A stretch of 64,000 nt of DNA, from positions 94,429 to 158,428 of the forward strand of contig DLHI01000015.1 of NCBI GenBank assembly GCA_002483135.1, read 5' to 3'. Below, piece by piece: positions 17,488 through 27,188 of this stretch. The position numbers were made by a program, and so were the translations under genes. Origin of the DNA: Hyphomonadaceae bacterium UBA7672. GTDB lineage: Bacteria; Pseudomonadota; Alphaproteobacteria; Caulobacterales; Hyphomonadaceae. The notes beneath the pieces are model-generated. The model had not been told where the DNA came from and did not search any database. It was given only the letters and a program-made list of their open reading frames with translations. How positions within the stretch are numbered: position 1 is the stretch's first letter; every line of letters starts with the position of its first letter.

Positions 17488-18375
17488 ATGATGCGTAAAA
17501 TTGCATTCGCCGTCGCGCTCGTCTCTGGCCTGATGGCCTCTCCAGCCATCGCCCAGACGGCTCAGCCGGAAGCCGACAGCAAGGTCATCATCACCGGTCG
17601 CACGCCCGAAGACGCAGTTCGCGACTTTGTGGCGGAAGTCGGCGCCGCCCCCAACGATGCCAACCTCGCCCGATGGGGCGACACGGTCTGCGTGGGCGTC
17701 TACAATCTGACGCCGCAATACGCCCAGGACCTGATCGATCGCGTATCTCTCGTCGGCGCCGCCGTCGGCATCGAACCCGGCGAACCCGGATGCAAACCCA
17801 ACGTCCTCATCATGGCCGACCAGAACAGCGACGAACTGGCCGCCAGACTCGTTCAGGACCATCTTCGGAAATTCTTGCCGCCGGCCACCGACGATGCAAA
17901 CCTCGGCCGCGCCGCTCTGGAAAAATTCAAGACCTCCGACGCACCGGTACGCTGGTGGCAAGTGAGCCAGACAGTACTGGCCGATACAGGCGAGGCCGTT
18001 GCGCGCGGTGATACCGTGCGTGTACGCGGCTCGGGCCGCCTCCGCAGCAACGTACGTCAGGACATTTCCCACATCCTGATCATCCTCGACGCCAACCGGA
18101 TCGGGAAGATTTCGTTTGCCTCGCTGTCGGACTATGTAGCCATGATGGCGCTGGCGCAGATCGACGCCGACGCAGACACGCGCGAATTCCCAACCATCCT
18201 GAACCTGTTCGCGTCCGAGACGTCTAATCGCACGATGCGCATGACACAGTGGGACCTCGACTATCTCACCGCGCTGTACGAGACGCCCGGCGATGCGGCG
18301 AACTCAGGGCGCGAGGCCAACCACATCGCGCGCAAGATGCTGCAGGAACAGCAATCGCCCGCCCCGGCGCAATGA
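17488..18375 (+). CDS. Secreted protein of unknown function
   Basis: A 295-residue protein with a clear signal peptide (MMRKIAFAVALVSGLMASPAIAQ) and no membrane segments after it, so it is likely periplasmic or exported. I recognise no family. It contains a CVGVYNLTP...C segment with two cysteines, a VLIMADQNSDELA stretch and a RWWQVSQT motif. Proteins of similar layout are common in Hyphomonadaceae/Sphingomonadales as uncharacterised secreted proteins. Start chosen at the tandem ATG (17488/17491) that begins the signal peptide; the frame is open upstream but overlaps the divergent BVMO gene. Confidence 0.75.
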   Translation: MMRKIAFAVALVSGLMASPAIAQTAQPEADSKVIITGRTPEDAVRDFVAEVGAAPNDANLARWGDTVCVGVYNLTPQYAQDLIDRVSLVGAAVGIEPGEPGCKPNVLIMADQNSDELAARLVQDHLRKFLPPATDDANLGRAALEKFKTSDAPVRWWQVSQTVLADTGEAVARGDTVRVRGSGRLRSNVRQDISHILIILDANRIGKISFASLSDYVAMMALAQIDADADTREFPTILNLFASETSNRTMRMTQWDLDYLTALYETPGDAANSGREANHIARKMLQEQQSPAPAQ

Positions 18376-18386
18376 AGGCCGGGCGC

Positions 18387-19385
18387 CTAGCGCGCGTCCG
18401 CTTCCGCCAGCCGCGCGCCGCCGAGAATGCCGGCCATCGCGTGATTGCCCTCGTGGCAGGCGTACTCGTAGATCTCGCCGGAAGCAGGCTTGAACGAGTA
18501 CTCGCCCGACCACGCTGTCGTGTAGTGCACCGGGTCCTCGACGCGGAACTGGTACAGCAACTCACCCGCGGCGATCCGCCTGAAGCGCTCGGTCACGGTT
18601 CCTTCCGGCGACAGCGGCGTCTGCGTGCGCGCGGCCTGCACCGGATGCACGTTGCGCGTTTCGGCGACCAGCGTGTCGCCCTCCCACCAGGCGACTGAAT
18701 CGCCCAACCACGGCATGATCGCCGATGGCTTGTGCGACGCACGCGCCTTCTCTGCGGATGTATAGATCGGGATGATGCGCGCATCGTGCACCATCTCCAC
18801 CTCGATCACGAGGAAGTCGGCCGTCAGCCTGAAGCCGTAATTGTTGTTGTAGAGCCCGTTCAGCATCACGGGCCCGCCGCCATCGCTCTGCGCGATCAGG
18901 CAACGCTCGCGGAGCGGCAGGTCTTCGGGTCCTTCATAGGCCCCCTTGCCCGACCGGTATTCGACGCCCTCGCGGATCGGCTCCTTCAGGCTCCAGGCGC
19001 GATCACGGAAGGGAATGCGGCCGTCCTCGGGAAAAGTGATGTAGGAGGATCGCGCCTCGCCCCGGACGGTGGCGAGCCCGATGCCTGGGTCCGTCCAGAA
19101 AGCGTTGTAGCCCGCCGCACTATTGGCGTCCTTGAACGCCCCCATGTTCAGGTCCGACGGCGCATTGGCGGCCGCGCGACTTTCGAGGGACGCCTTCCGC
19201 ATCGCCTCGGCCTGTTCGGCTGGCACGACAAGCTGGGCGAAGCTCTGGGGCCGTTCGAGCCGGGTGGCGGTGCCGTTGGTCCAGACACCGTCAAAGCTCG
19301 GCTTGCCGTCCGACGACTGCGCAAAGGCCGGTGTGGAGAGGGCCGCCAGCATCGTCGCCGCAAGAAGCCCTGCAATCCGCGCCAT
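18387..19385 (-). CDS. Secreted protein of unknown function
   Basis: A 332-residue exported protein with a signal peptide ending in TPAFAQ. The mature start reads KPSFDGVWTNGTAT, resembling a class of alphaproteobacterial secreted proteins with an F-x-G-x-W-x-N beta-strand start. Near the C-terminus is the string YEYACHEGNHAMAGILGGAR, a Cys/His-rich segment often seen at the end of these proteins. No function is known to me. A GGGAGAGAG Shine-Dalgarno upstream of 19385 supports the start. Divergent from acs, 249 bp away. Confidence 0.72.
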   Translation of the reverse strand: MARIAGLLAATMLAALSTPAFAQSSDGKPSFDGVWTNGTATRLERPQSFAQLVVPAEQAEAMRKASLESRAAANAPSDLNMGAFKDANSAAGYNAFWTDPGIGLATVRGEARSSYITFPEDGRIPFRDRAWSLKEPIREGVEYRSGKGAYEGPEDLPLRERCLIAQSDGGGPVMLNGLYNNNYGFRLTADFLVIEVEMVHDARIIPIYTSAEKARASHKPSAIMPWLGDSVAWWEGDTLVAETRNVHPVQAARTQTPLSPEGTVTERFRRIAAGELLYQFRVEDPVHYTTAWSGEYSFKPASGEIYEYACHEGNHAMAGILGGARLAEADAR

Positions 19386-19634
19386 GTCTCTCTCCCAGAC
19401 GTCTCGGCTTTTCTCGTTGGCGCACTCTAACGCCCAATCGCCGGATCGCGCCAGCATGCGCCAGCCAACATGTCCCAGCATGGCTTTGCCGCCATGCGGC
19501 ATGTACGGCCACGCGGCGCCCTGGGGCCAGGCGACCAAAATGCACCTTTGACCGCGCCGACGCTTCCTCTAAATGCGATAACAAGCCAACCACCGGCAAT
19601 CGCCCGCTAGAGGCGCCCATCGGGAGACCCTCCA

Positions 19635-21602
19635 ATGTCGCAGTCCCACATGTATCCTGTACCGCCCGAATTCGCGGCCAACGCCCATGTGGACGCTGCG
19701 AAGTACGAGACGATGTACGCGGCCTCGGTCGCCGACCCCGAGGCGTTCTGGCGCGAGCACGGCAAACGCCTGCGCTGGATGCAGCACTATACCAAGGTCA
19801 AGAACGTCAATTGGGATGTCTCGAAGACGAACGACCCCAACGACCTCCATGTGAAGTGGTTCGAGGACGGCACGCTCAATGTCTCGGCCAACTGCATCGA
19901 CCGCCACCTGCCCCAGAAGGCCGACACAACGGCGATCATCTTCGAGGGCGATGATCCTTCCGTGTCGCGCAGGATTTCGTACGCCGAGCTCTATTCCGAA
20001 GTCTGCCGCTTCGCGAACGTGCTGAAGACGCAGGGCGTCAAGAAGGGTGATCGTGTCACCATCTACATGCCGATGATCCCCGAGGCGGCCTATGCGATGC
20101 TCGCCTGCTCGCGCATCGGCGCGATCCATTCGGTAGTATTCGGCGGCTTCTCGCCCGACAGTCTTGCCGGCCGCATCGAGGATTGCGGATCGACCTGCAT
20201 CGTCACGGCGGACGAAGGCGTGCGCGGCGGAAAGCCGATCCCGCTGAAGGCCAATGTGGACGAAGCCATCGACCGCCTCGGCGACCGCTCACCCGTGACC
20301 TCCGTCATCGTGGTCAAGCGCACAGGCGGAAACATCACGCTCAAGGCCGGACGCGACGAATACTACTCCGTCCTCGCCAAGGACGAGACCGACGACTGCG
20401 AGCCCCAGGAAATGAGCGCGGAAGATCCGCTTTTCATCCTCTACACGTCCGGCTCGACCGGAAAGCCCAAGGGCGTTCTGCACACCACGGGCGGCTATCT
20501 CGTCTGGGCCTCGATGACCCACGAGATCGTCTTCGACTACAAGCCGGGAGAAGTCTTCTGGTGCACCGCCGATGTCGGCTGGGTCACCGGCCACTCATAC
20601 GTCGTCTACGGTCCGCTCGCGAACGGCGCGACCACGCTGATGTTCGAAGGCATTCCGACATACCCCGACGCCTCGCGCTTCTGGAAAACGATCGACAAGC
20701 ACAAGGTCTCGATCTTCTACACCGCCCCCACCGCCCTGCGCGCGCTGATGGGCGCAGGCGATGAGTTCGTCACATCCTCCTCGCGCAAGTCGCTGCGTCT
20801 GATGGGCTCCGTCGGCGAGCCGATCAATCCGGAAGCGTGGGAGTGGTATTACCGCGTCGTCGGCGAACAACGCTGCCCCATCGTCGACACCTGGTGGCAG
20901 ACCGAAACTGGCGCCACGCTGATGACGCCCCTGCCCGGCGCGCATGCACTGAAGCCGGGCTCCGCCGCCAAACCCTTCTTCTCGATCCGCCCCGAGCTGG
21001 TGGACGACAAGGGAACGGTCCTCGAAGGAGCGACCGCCGGAAATCTCTGCATCCTCGATTCATGGCCCGGCCAGATGCGCACGGTCTATGGCGACCACGC
21101 CCGCTTCGTTGACACCTACTTCCGCACCTATCCGGGCAAGTACTTCACCGGAGATGGCTGCCGCCGCGACGAGGATGGCTATTACTGGATCACCGGCCGG
21201 GTGGACGATGTCATCAACGTCTCCGGCCACAGGCTTGGAACAGCCGAAGTCGAAAGCGCACTCGTTGCGCATCCGAAAGTGGCCGAGTCCGCCGTCGTGG
21301 GGTATCCGCACAGTATCAAAGGACAGGGCATTTACGCTTACGTCTCCCTGATGGCAGGGCAAACCCCGAGTGACGACCTGCGCAAGGAACTTGTGAACTG
21401 GGTGCGCAAGGAAATCGGTCCAATTGCGACGCCAGATGTCATACAGTTTGCGCCCGGCCTGCCTAAGACACGGTCCGGAAAGATCATGCGCCGCATCCTG
21501 CGCAAGATCGCGGAGAATGACTTTGCGAACCTTGGCGACACATCGACTCTTGCCGATCCTGCCGTTGTCGACGACCTCGTTAGGAACCGCGCAAACAAGT
21601 AG
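19635..21602 (+). CDS. acs: Acetyl-CoA synthetase (AMP-forming)
   Basis: A 655-residue acetate-CoA ligase, the usual length. The AMP-binding P-loop is YTSGSTGKPKG (about residue 270), followed by the acetate-pocket string TADVGWVTGHSY, the DTWWQTETG motif, and the C-terminal PKTRSGKIMRR with the lysine that is reversibly acetylated in this family. It activates acetate to acetyl-CoA with ATP. It is monocistronic or co-transcribed with the CSD-DUF1294 gene 15 bp downstream. Confidence 0.97.
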   Translation: MSQSHMYPVPPEFAANAHVDAAKYETMYAASVADPEAFWREHGKRLRWMQHYTKVKNVNWDVSKTNDPNDLHVKWFEDGTLNVSANCIDRHLPQKADTTAIIFEGDDPSVSRRISYAELYSEVCRFANVLKTQGVKKGDRVTIYMPMIPEAAYAMLACSRIGAIHSVVFGGFSPDSLAGRIEDCGSTCIVTADEGVRGGKPIPLKANVDEAIDRLGDRSPVTSVIVVKRTGGNITLKAGRDEYYSVLAKDETDDCEPQEMSAEDPLFILYTSGSTGKPKGVLHTTGGYLVWASMTHEIVFDYKPGEVFWCTADVGWVTGHSYVVYGPLANGATTLMFEGIPTYPDASRFWKTIDKHKVSIFYTAPTALRALMGAGDEFVTSSSRKSLRLMGSVGEPINPEAWEWYYRVVGEQRCPIVDTWWQTETGATLMTPLPGAHALKPGSAAKPFFSIRPELVDDKGTVLEGATAGNLCILDSWPGQMRTVYGDHARFVDTYFRTYPGKYFTGDGCRRDEDGYYWITGRVDDVINVSGHRLGTAEVESALVAHPKVAESAVVGYPHSIKGQGIYAYVSLMAGQTPSDDLRKELVNWVRKEIGPIATPDVIQFAPGLPKTRSGKIMRRILRKIAENDFANLGDTSTLADPAVVDDLVRNRANK

Positions 21603-21617
21603 GGCTAGCTAGGTCGG

Positions 21618-22337
21618 GTGGCCCGCGAAAACGGCATACTCGAGGACTGGCACGACGCCCGGGGGTTCGGCTTCATACGCCGGCCCGACGGATCGAAGCT
21701 CTATGTCCACATGAAATCGATCGGGAAGAGCATCGAGCGGCCCCGGCCCGGCGACAAGCTTTCCTACGAAGTCGGCGAAGGCGCCAATGGCCGCCCCGCC
21801 GCCGTCAAGGTCCGGATCAAGACAGCACCCCCGCCAACCGCCCATGCCGCTTCCCAGACGCCGAACGTCTCGTCGGCAGACGCCAGACCAGCCTCCCCGG
21901 TCGCTGCGCCTGCCTCTGCCGCGCGAGAACCAAAGCCCGGCCTGCGTCAGATCTCCATGCGCACCGCCGCAGCGGCGACGATCATTGTCCTCCTCGGCAA
22001 CAACATCATGCTGGGACGCTTCCCGGTCTGGGTCGGATTGCTCTACGTGATCGGCGGCATCGCCTCGTGGCTCTTCTACCAGGCCGACAAGCGCGCCGCA
22101 GAGAAACGCGAATGGCGCGCACCCGAACGCAGTCTACACCTCGCCGATCTTGCCTTTGGCATCATTGGCGGACTGCTGGCCCAGCACGTACTTCGGCACA
22201 AGACCTACAAGCCCGGCTTCGTGATGATCACTGCGCTGATCACGGCGCTGCACGTGCTTACGCTCGGCCTGATCATGCTGGCCGTCTATGTCCCCGGCGG
22301 CGTCGGCGATTTCTTCCGGCACTATTTCGGCGCCTGA
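21618..22337 (+). CDS. Cold-shock-domain / DUF1294 membrane protein
   Basis: A 239-residue fusion. Residues 1-70 form a cold-shock domain with RNP1 (GFGFI) and RNP2 (LYVH) motifs that bind single-stranded nucleic acid. A low-complexity Ala/Pro linker follows, then two to four membrane helices and a DUF1294 domain (WLFYQADKRAAEKREWR and HLADLAFGIIGGL). This CSD-DUF1294 architecture is known in proteobacteria but has no established function. The start codon is GTG at 21618, 15 bp after acs. It is convergent with the histidine kinase gene. Confidence 0.85.
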   Translation: MARENGILEDWHDARGFGFIRRPDGSKLYVHMKSIGKSIERPRPGDKLSYEVGEGANGRPAAVKVRIKTAPPPTAHAASQTPNVSSADARPASPVAAPASAAREPKPGLRQISMRTAAAATIIVLLGNNIMLGRFPVWVGLLYVIGGIASWLFYQADKRAAEKREWRAPERSLHLADLAFGIIGGLLAQHVLRHKTYKPGFVMITALITALHVLTLGLIMLAVYVPGGVGDFFRHYFGA

Positions 22338-22346
22338 GACGCGGCC

Positions 22347-25127
22347 TCACACCGCGATGTCGAACTCGTCCAGATCGAAGTCGGCGTCGTCGGCCGCGGC
22401 GGTCTGCGCGCTCGGTTTAGCGTGGCGCGCAATCGCCTCGAACAGCGTCTCGCGCACGATCGGCTTGGCGACGTGATCGTCCGCCCCGGCTTCCTTGGCT
22501 TCCAGAACGTGGTCGTCCGTCGCGTTGGCCGAAACCGCCAGCATGGGCGTCGGCACGCGGCCGGTTTCCTTCTCCCACGCGCGGATGGCGCGCATGGCGG
22601 CAAGCCCGCCCATGATCGGCATCTGCAGGTCCATGAGAACAAGATCGAACTTGCCCGCCGAGAATTTCTCGACCGCTTCCTTGCCGTTCTCGGCAAACGT
22701 GATGTGCAATCCGCTCTGCGCCAGCAGCAGTTCCACCACACGGCGGTTCATCGGATTGTCTTCCGCCACCAGCAGGCGAAGATTCTCGATCGACGTCTCC
22801 GTATCGAAATCCTCAACCGCGACCGTCGTCAACGCGCCCAGCGCGGCGATGCGGTCGCGCGAGATCGGAATGATCGCTTCGAAGGTCGACCCCTCGCCCT
22901 GTTTCGATGTCGCCGAAACCTCGCCGCTCATCAACTCGACGAGGCGTTTCACGATCGATAGGCCAAGGCCCAACCCGCCATACCTGCGTGACGTCGAAAT
23001 GTCGGCCTGTTCGAAGCGCTCGAAGATGCGCTCAGCCAGCTCCGGCGCAAAGCCGACGCCGGTGTCCGTCACCGCGAGGCGAAGCTGCGTCTTGCCATCA
23101 GGCCGTTCCTCGACGCTGGCAGAAACGGTGATGCCGCCCTGCTCCGTGAACTTCACGGCGTTGTTCAGGAGGTTGCCCAGCACCTGGCCGATCCGCACCG
23201 GGTCGGCCCGGAAGACGCCATCGCAGCTGGCGGAGATGAAGGTATCGAAGCGCAGTCCCTTGGCCTCCGCCCGCGTCCGTGCAGCTTCGCAGGTGTTGCG
23301 CAGCGCTTCTTCCAGTTCGAACGGCCGTACGTCGAAACTGATGTCATCGCCCTCGAGACGGGAGAACTCGACAAGGTCATCCATCACCCGCAGCAGCGTC
23401 TTGCCTGAGGTCGAGATCAGACGAACCATCTCGCCCTGGCGCTCGTCCAGCTCTGTGCGCGCCAGCACCTCCGACACGGCCAACACCCCGTTCAGCGGCG
23501 TGCGGATTTCATGGCTCATGTTCGACAGGAAGTCTGACTTCGCGGCAGCCGCAACCAGCGCACGTTGCTCGGCTTCCATCGCCATCAGTTCGATATGCTT
23601 GCGCGCCGTGATATCCTGGATGACGGCGAAGGCGCGCGCGGGCGACCCTTTCACCGTCTTCAGAATGCGGATCGAGGCTGCGTGCCAGATCTCGCGGTTG
23701 TCTGCGAAAGTGACGCGATATTCGGCAGTATAGGGCGCGCCGCCGGCCAGGTGCGCGCGCCATTTGTTGGCCAGCATTTCGCGGTCGGACGTGTGGATCC
23801 AGCTGTCGCCGCCGGTTAGCGAGTCGAAAGTCGGGCGCTGCGGGAAGAAATGTTTCCAGTCGCCTTCGATATACGTTTCGCGCATCTCGAAATCGAGTTC
23901 CCAGATCATCATCTGGGTGATCGACATGCCGAACGACATGCGCTCCTTCGAGCTCTCGATCTCGTGCTGCGCCTTCACCAGCGCCGTGACATCCTCATGC
24001 ACGGCAATGATGCCGCCGATCTGCCCATCGCCGTTGTACCAGGGCGCCGCCGACCATTTCAGCCAGCGCTGCTCGCCGCTCGGGCTTTCAAAGGGATCGC
24101 TCTCGTTGCTCATTGCCTCGCCGCGCAGGACGCGGCGGTGCATGGCGCGCCACTTCTCGGGAACCCAGGACTGGATCTCGTAGATGTTGCGACCGAGGAC
24201 TTCGGCTTCCGTCAGCTTGTGCTCGGCGATCCAGCTTGCGCTGGCCATCATGACGCGAAGCTCGTTGTCGCACATGCAGATCGACATGGGCGCCGACTGC
24301 ACGAAGCGTCGCACAGTCGAATCGGCGTTAAGCGCCGCCTGCAGGGCAGCATGTCCATCGGACTTGTCGACGACGACGCCGTGCATCGCCTCCACCTGCC
24401 CGCGCGTGTCGATCGAGGGCGCGCCGGCGACACGCACCAGCCGCATTGATCCATCGGCCCGGCGCATCCGGAATGTCTGCTTGACCGGCTTGCGCTTGTC
24501 GAACGCCTCGCGCGCGGCCTGCACGACAGTCTCGCGATCTTCCGGCACGATCATGTCGACCAGGTCGGTCAGCACCAGTGGGGGCGCGGCCGGATCAAGG
24601 CCCAGTATGCGCGAGGCGCCGGGCGAACATTGCAGCTTGAAATCGCGGCCGGCGCGCCAGTGGCCGATATCGCCCACCTGCTCCACTGCATCGCGCGCCG
24701 TCGCCGTCTCCTGGCGTTCGCGCTCCAGCACATCCTGCCGCGTCACATCGCGACCGACGAAGGAAATGAGCCCCGCATCGCCCAGCCACGACATCTCTGC
24801 ATCGATCAGGCGCGTCTCGCCGCCGATGCGGAAGCGCATCTGCATGGTCCGGATCGACGCCTTCTCATTGAGCGCACGCAGCGTATCGCGCACCGCTTCA
24901 CGCTTGTCGGGGTCGATATAGGAAAGGATCGTCGCATCGTGCGCCCCGCCCGCAGGTCCGGTCAGGCGGCGATAGGCAATGTTGGCGCGAACAACGCGGC
25001 CGTCCTGATCGATGAGGGCAAATGCTTCCGTCGCGGCGTTCATGAAGTGCTCGGTCGCACTCGCGAAGCACTTCTCGATCACCTCAGGCGGCGATCCCGA
25101 ACCCAACGGAAGCGGTGTAGACGTCAT
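22347..25127 (-). CDS. Hybrid sensor histidine kinase with four PAS domains and a receiver
   Basis: A 926-residue cytoplasmic hybrid kinase with no membrane segment. Four PAS-like domains span about residues 25-135, 150-265, 275-390 and 400-515. The HisKA phosphoacceptor is in FLSNMSHEIRTPLNG (His near 539), and the HATPase_c has NLLNNAVKFTEQG and YGGLGLGLSIVKRL boxes. A C-terminal receiver has VAEDNPMNRR, the phospho-Asp in VLMDLQMPIMGG and the conserved Lys in HVAKPI. The last residues are acidic (DFDLDEFD). No response regulator or Hpt gene lies alongside. An AT-rich stretch at 25170-25195 with TTAAC precedes the gene and may hold its promoter. Confidence 0.95.
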   Translation of the reverse strand: MTSTPLPLGSGSPPEVIEKCFASATEHFMNAATEAFALIDQDGRVVRANIAYRRLTGPAGGAHDATILSYIDPDKREAVRDTLRALNEKASIRTMQMRFRIGGETRLIDAEMSWLGDAGLISFVGRDVTRQDVLERERQETATARDAVEQVGDIGHWRAGRDFKLQCSPGASRILGLDPAAPPLVLTDLVDMIVPEDRETVVQAAREAFDKRKPVKQTFRMRRADGSMRLVRVAGAPSIDTRGQVEAMHGVVVDKSDGHAALQAALNADSTVRRFVQSAPMSICMCDNELRVMMASASWIAEHKLTEAEVLGRNIYEIQSWVPEKWRAMHRRVLRGEAMSNESDPFESPSGEQRWLKWSAAPWYNGDGQIGGIIAVHEDVTALVKAQHEIESSKERMSFGMSITQMMIWELDFEMRETYIEGDWKHFFPQRPTFDSLTGGDSWIHTSDREMLANKWRAHLAGGAPYTAEYRVTFADNREIWHAASIRILKTVKGSPARAFAVIQDITARKHIELMAMEAEQRALVAAAAKSDFLSNMSHEIRTPLNGVLAVSEVLARTELDERQGEMVRLISTSGKTLLRVMDDLVEFSRLEGDDISFDVRPFELEEALRNTCEAARTRAEAKGLRFDTFISASCDGVFRADPVRIGQVLGNLLNNAVKFTEQGGITVSASVEERPDGKTQLRLAVTDTGVGFAPELAERIFERFEQADISTSRRYGGLGLGLSIVKRLVELMSGEVSATSKQGEGSTFEAIIPISRDRIAALGALTTVAVEDFDTETSIENLRLLVAEDNPMNRRVVELLLAQSGLHITFAENGKEAVEKFSAGKFDLVLMDLQMPIMGGLAAMRAIRAWEKETGRVPTPMLAVSANATDDHVLEAKEAGADDHVAKPIVRETLFEAIARHAKPSAQTAAADDADFDLDEFDIAV

Positions 25128-25257
25128 GGACCCGTGGCGCCTGTGGAAATTCCCTCAGGCAGTTACACTGGATAAGGGTTAACAAAACCGTAGGTCCGCA
25201 GCGGTTCTATGGCCCAAAATGCACCGCACCCTCCGGGATTCGCGAGATATTTTGGCC

Positions 25258-26673
25258 TTAACCTTGGACGTGATCGAGCGCCTCTCGGGCCATTTCGATT
25301 CGGTCTGTGCAAGAATGGAAGGCCGACCAGTCGTCAGCCTCGGCAATCGGGGCCCAGATCGCCTCCACCTCCTCGATCAGCAGCGACACCGGCCGCTCGC
25401 CGCGGAAATAAGGATGCGCCAGCCTCTCGGGGCGATCGGGCGGATGCCCGATCAACGCTTCGCGCACGGGCGCAAAACCTGTTGAGCGGTACTGTGCGCC
25501 AAGCGGCCCAGCCATTGCGCGCGCCTCGCTGGCGGCCCCGCCAAACCAGTCGAAGAACACCTGCGGCCACGCCGCCCGCGTCTCGCCCATCCAGGTGAAG
25601 AAGATCTTGAAAAGAGCAAGGTCGGCTTCCTCTCCGTTCGACTCCAGCCCCAGCGCCGAAAGCACACGCCGCCGGAACGCATGCCGATACAGTCCCTCGA
25701 ACCGCCCCAGTTCCGCCTCCAGCGACGGCACGCTCGCAACCAGCGTCAATGACGACGCCAGCTGCGACAGGTTCCACAATACCGCCGATGGCTGGCGTCC
25801 GAACGCATAAAGCCCCGTCTCGTCGAAATAGGCCGCGATGAAGCTAGGATCGGAGTACGGGAGGAAGCGCCACGGGCCGTAGTCAAAGCTCTCGCCCGTC
25901 ACCACCATGTTGTCGGTGTTGAGGACGCCATGCACGAAGCCCGCCGCCATCCACTGCGCGGCAAGCTCAGCCGTCGCAGCCGTGATCTCCCGAAGAAGGC
26001 CAGCCGCCGATGCTTCCATGTCCGCGCCCTGCGCCGCCGGGTGATAGTGACGGATGCAGTACTCAACCAGCTTGCCGATCCCATCGGCATCCCCGCCATA
26101 GGCCAGCCGCTGGAACGTGCCGAAGCGGATGTGGCTGTGCGACAGCCGTACAAGAACCGACGACCGCGTGGGCGATGGTTCGTCATTGCGCGCCAGCTGC
26201 TCGCCCGTCTCGATCAGCGAGAACGCCTTCGACGTGTAGACACCCAGCGCCTCCAGCATCCCTGCCGCCAGCACCTCGCGCACCCCGCCCTTCAGCGTCA
26301 GCCGCCCATCGCCCGTGCGGCTCCACGGCGTCCGGCCGGACCCCTTGGTACCAAGATCAAGCAGGCGACCAGCGTCATCGCGCATCTGCGCGAACAGAAA
26401 GCCGCGCCCGTCGCCGATGTTGGGATTGTACGACTGGAACTGGTGCCCGTGATAAGCCAGCGCCAGCGGCTTCTCGAGCGAGCCTTCAAGCGGCGCAAAC
26501 TTTCCGAAACGGTCAATCCACTCCGCATCGCCCAACCCGCCCAGCCCCACGCGCCCGGCCCAGCGCTGATTGCGCCAGCGGATCGCGTGCATGGGAAAGT
26601 CCGCCGGCTCCACTTGGCTGTGAAACCGGCTGTCGAGCTCAAGGATCGCGCGTTCAGGACGGTAGGGTGTCAC
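25258..26673 (-). CDS. selO: Protein adenylyltransferase SelO (YdiU) family
   Basis: A 471-residue SelO pseudokinase-family protein. It has the strongly conserved LGTKGSGRTPWSR, GDGRLTLKGGVREVL, HGVLNTDNM and DYGPW motifs. SelO proteins bind ATP in an inverted orientation and transfer AMP to protein hydroxyls; E. coli YdiU targets redox-stress proteins. This copy is slightly short and lacks the C-terminal Cys/Sec extension, as do many bacterial members. Its start overlaps the stop of the Gmad2 lipoprotein gene by 4 bp, so the two are co-expressed with the lipoprotein gene first. Confidence 0.93.
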   Translation of the reverse strand: MTPYRPERAILELDSRFHSQVEPADFPMHAIRWRNQRWAGRVGLGGLGDAEWIDRFGKFAPLEGSLEKPLALAYHGHQFQSYNPNIGDGRGFLFAQMRDDAGRLLDLGTKGSGRTPWSRTGDGRLTLKGGVREVLAAGMLEALGVYTSKAFSLIETGEQLARNDEPSPTRSSVLVRLSHSHIRFGTFQRLAYGGDADGIGKLVEYCIRHYHPAAQGADMEASAAGLLREITAATAELAAQWMAAGFVHGVLNTDNMVVTGESFDYGPWRFLPYSDPSFIAAYFDETGLYAFGRQPSAVLWNLSQLASSLTLVASVPSLEAELGRFEGLYRHAFRRRVLSALGLESNGEEADLALFKIFFTWMGETRAAWPQVFFDWFGGAASEARAMAGPLGAQYRSTGFAPVREALIGHPPDRPERLAHPYFRGERPVSLLIEEVEAIWAPIAEADDWSAFHSCTDRIEMAREALDHVQG

Positions 26674-27188
26674 GGCGTAGCAGGAACCAGCACAACCGGA
26701 ATGCGAACCGACCGCGCCGGGCCGCGAATGTCGTTCGCTTCGTCGATGTATTCCGGCATGTCCTCGCTGAGGATCAGCTCGGCCGGCGTTTCCGCGCTCA
26801 CCGTGAACGCCAGCTCGGCGCGGAAGTTCACCGGGCCTGGATCGGTCCAGCTGGTGTCGCCCGCCTGCATCGCCGGCGCCGACGCCAGCACCTGTCCTCC
26901 CGCTACCAGTTCGGCGACGAACTGCCCCTCGAAGAACCAGTTGTTGATCGCGATGCCCTCGGCGATCAGCGGGCTGCTCACGCGCGCGCCGGATGCGGGA
27001 AGCTTCACTGTGATCTCGCCTTCGCCCGCGGGCTTGTACTTCGCAGCATCGCCCACAGGCGGCGCGGCCGGCTGTTCTGGCGTTGCTGCGGCCGGCGGAG
27101 CTTCAGGCGCGGGCGCTTCCTTCTGTTCGGGCGCACAGGCGACCGCAAGCGCAAGGGCCGAAGCAGCAAATGCAAAACGCACGAACAT
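26670..27188 (-). CDS. Gmad2 immunoglobulin-like domain lipoprotein
   Basis: A 172-residue lipoprotein: signal peptide with lipobox AVAC, an Ala/Pro-rich linker of about 30 residues, then a single domain. The domain matches the Gmad2 pattern first described in spore-germination proteins, with SPLIAEGIAINNWFFEGQF, W-x-DPGPVNFRAELAF and a final RIPVVL strand. It probably acts on the periplasmic face of a membrane; the role is unknown. I chose the ATG at 27188, which begins the signal peptide directly. It overlaps selO by 4 bp. Confidence 0.82.
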   Translation of the reverse strand: MFVRFAFAASALALAVACAPEQKEAPAPEAPPAAATPEQPAAPPVGDAAKYKPAGEGEITVKLPASGARVSSPLIAEGIAINNWFFEGQFVAELVAGGQVLASAPAMQAGDTSWTDPGPVNFRAELAFTVSAETPAELILSEDMPEYIDEANDIRGPARSVRIPVVLVPATP

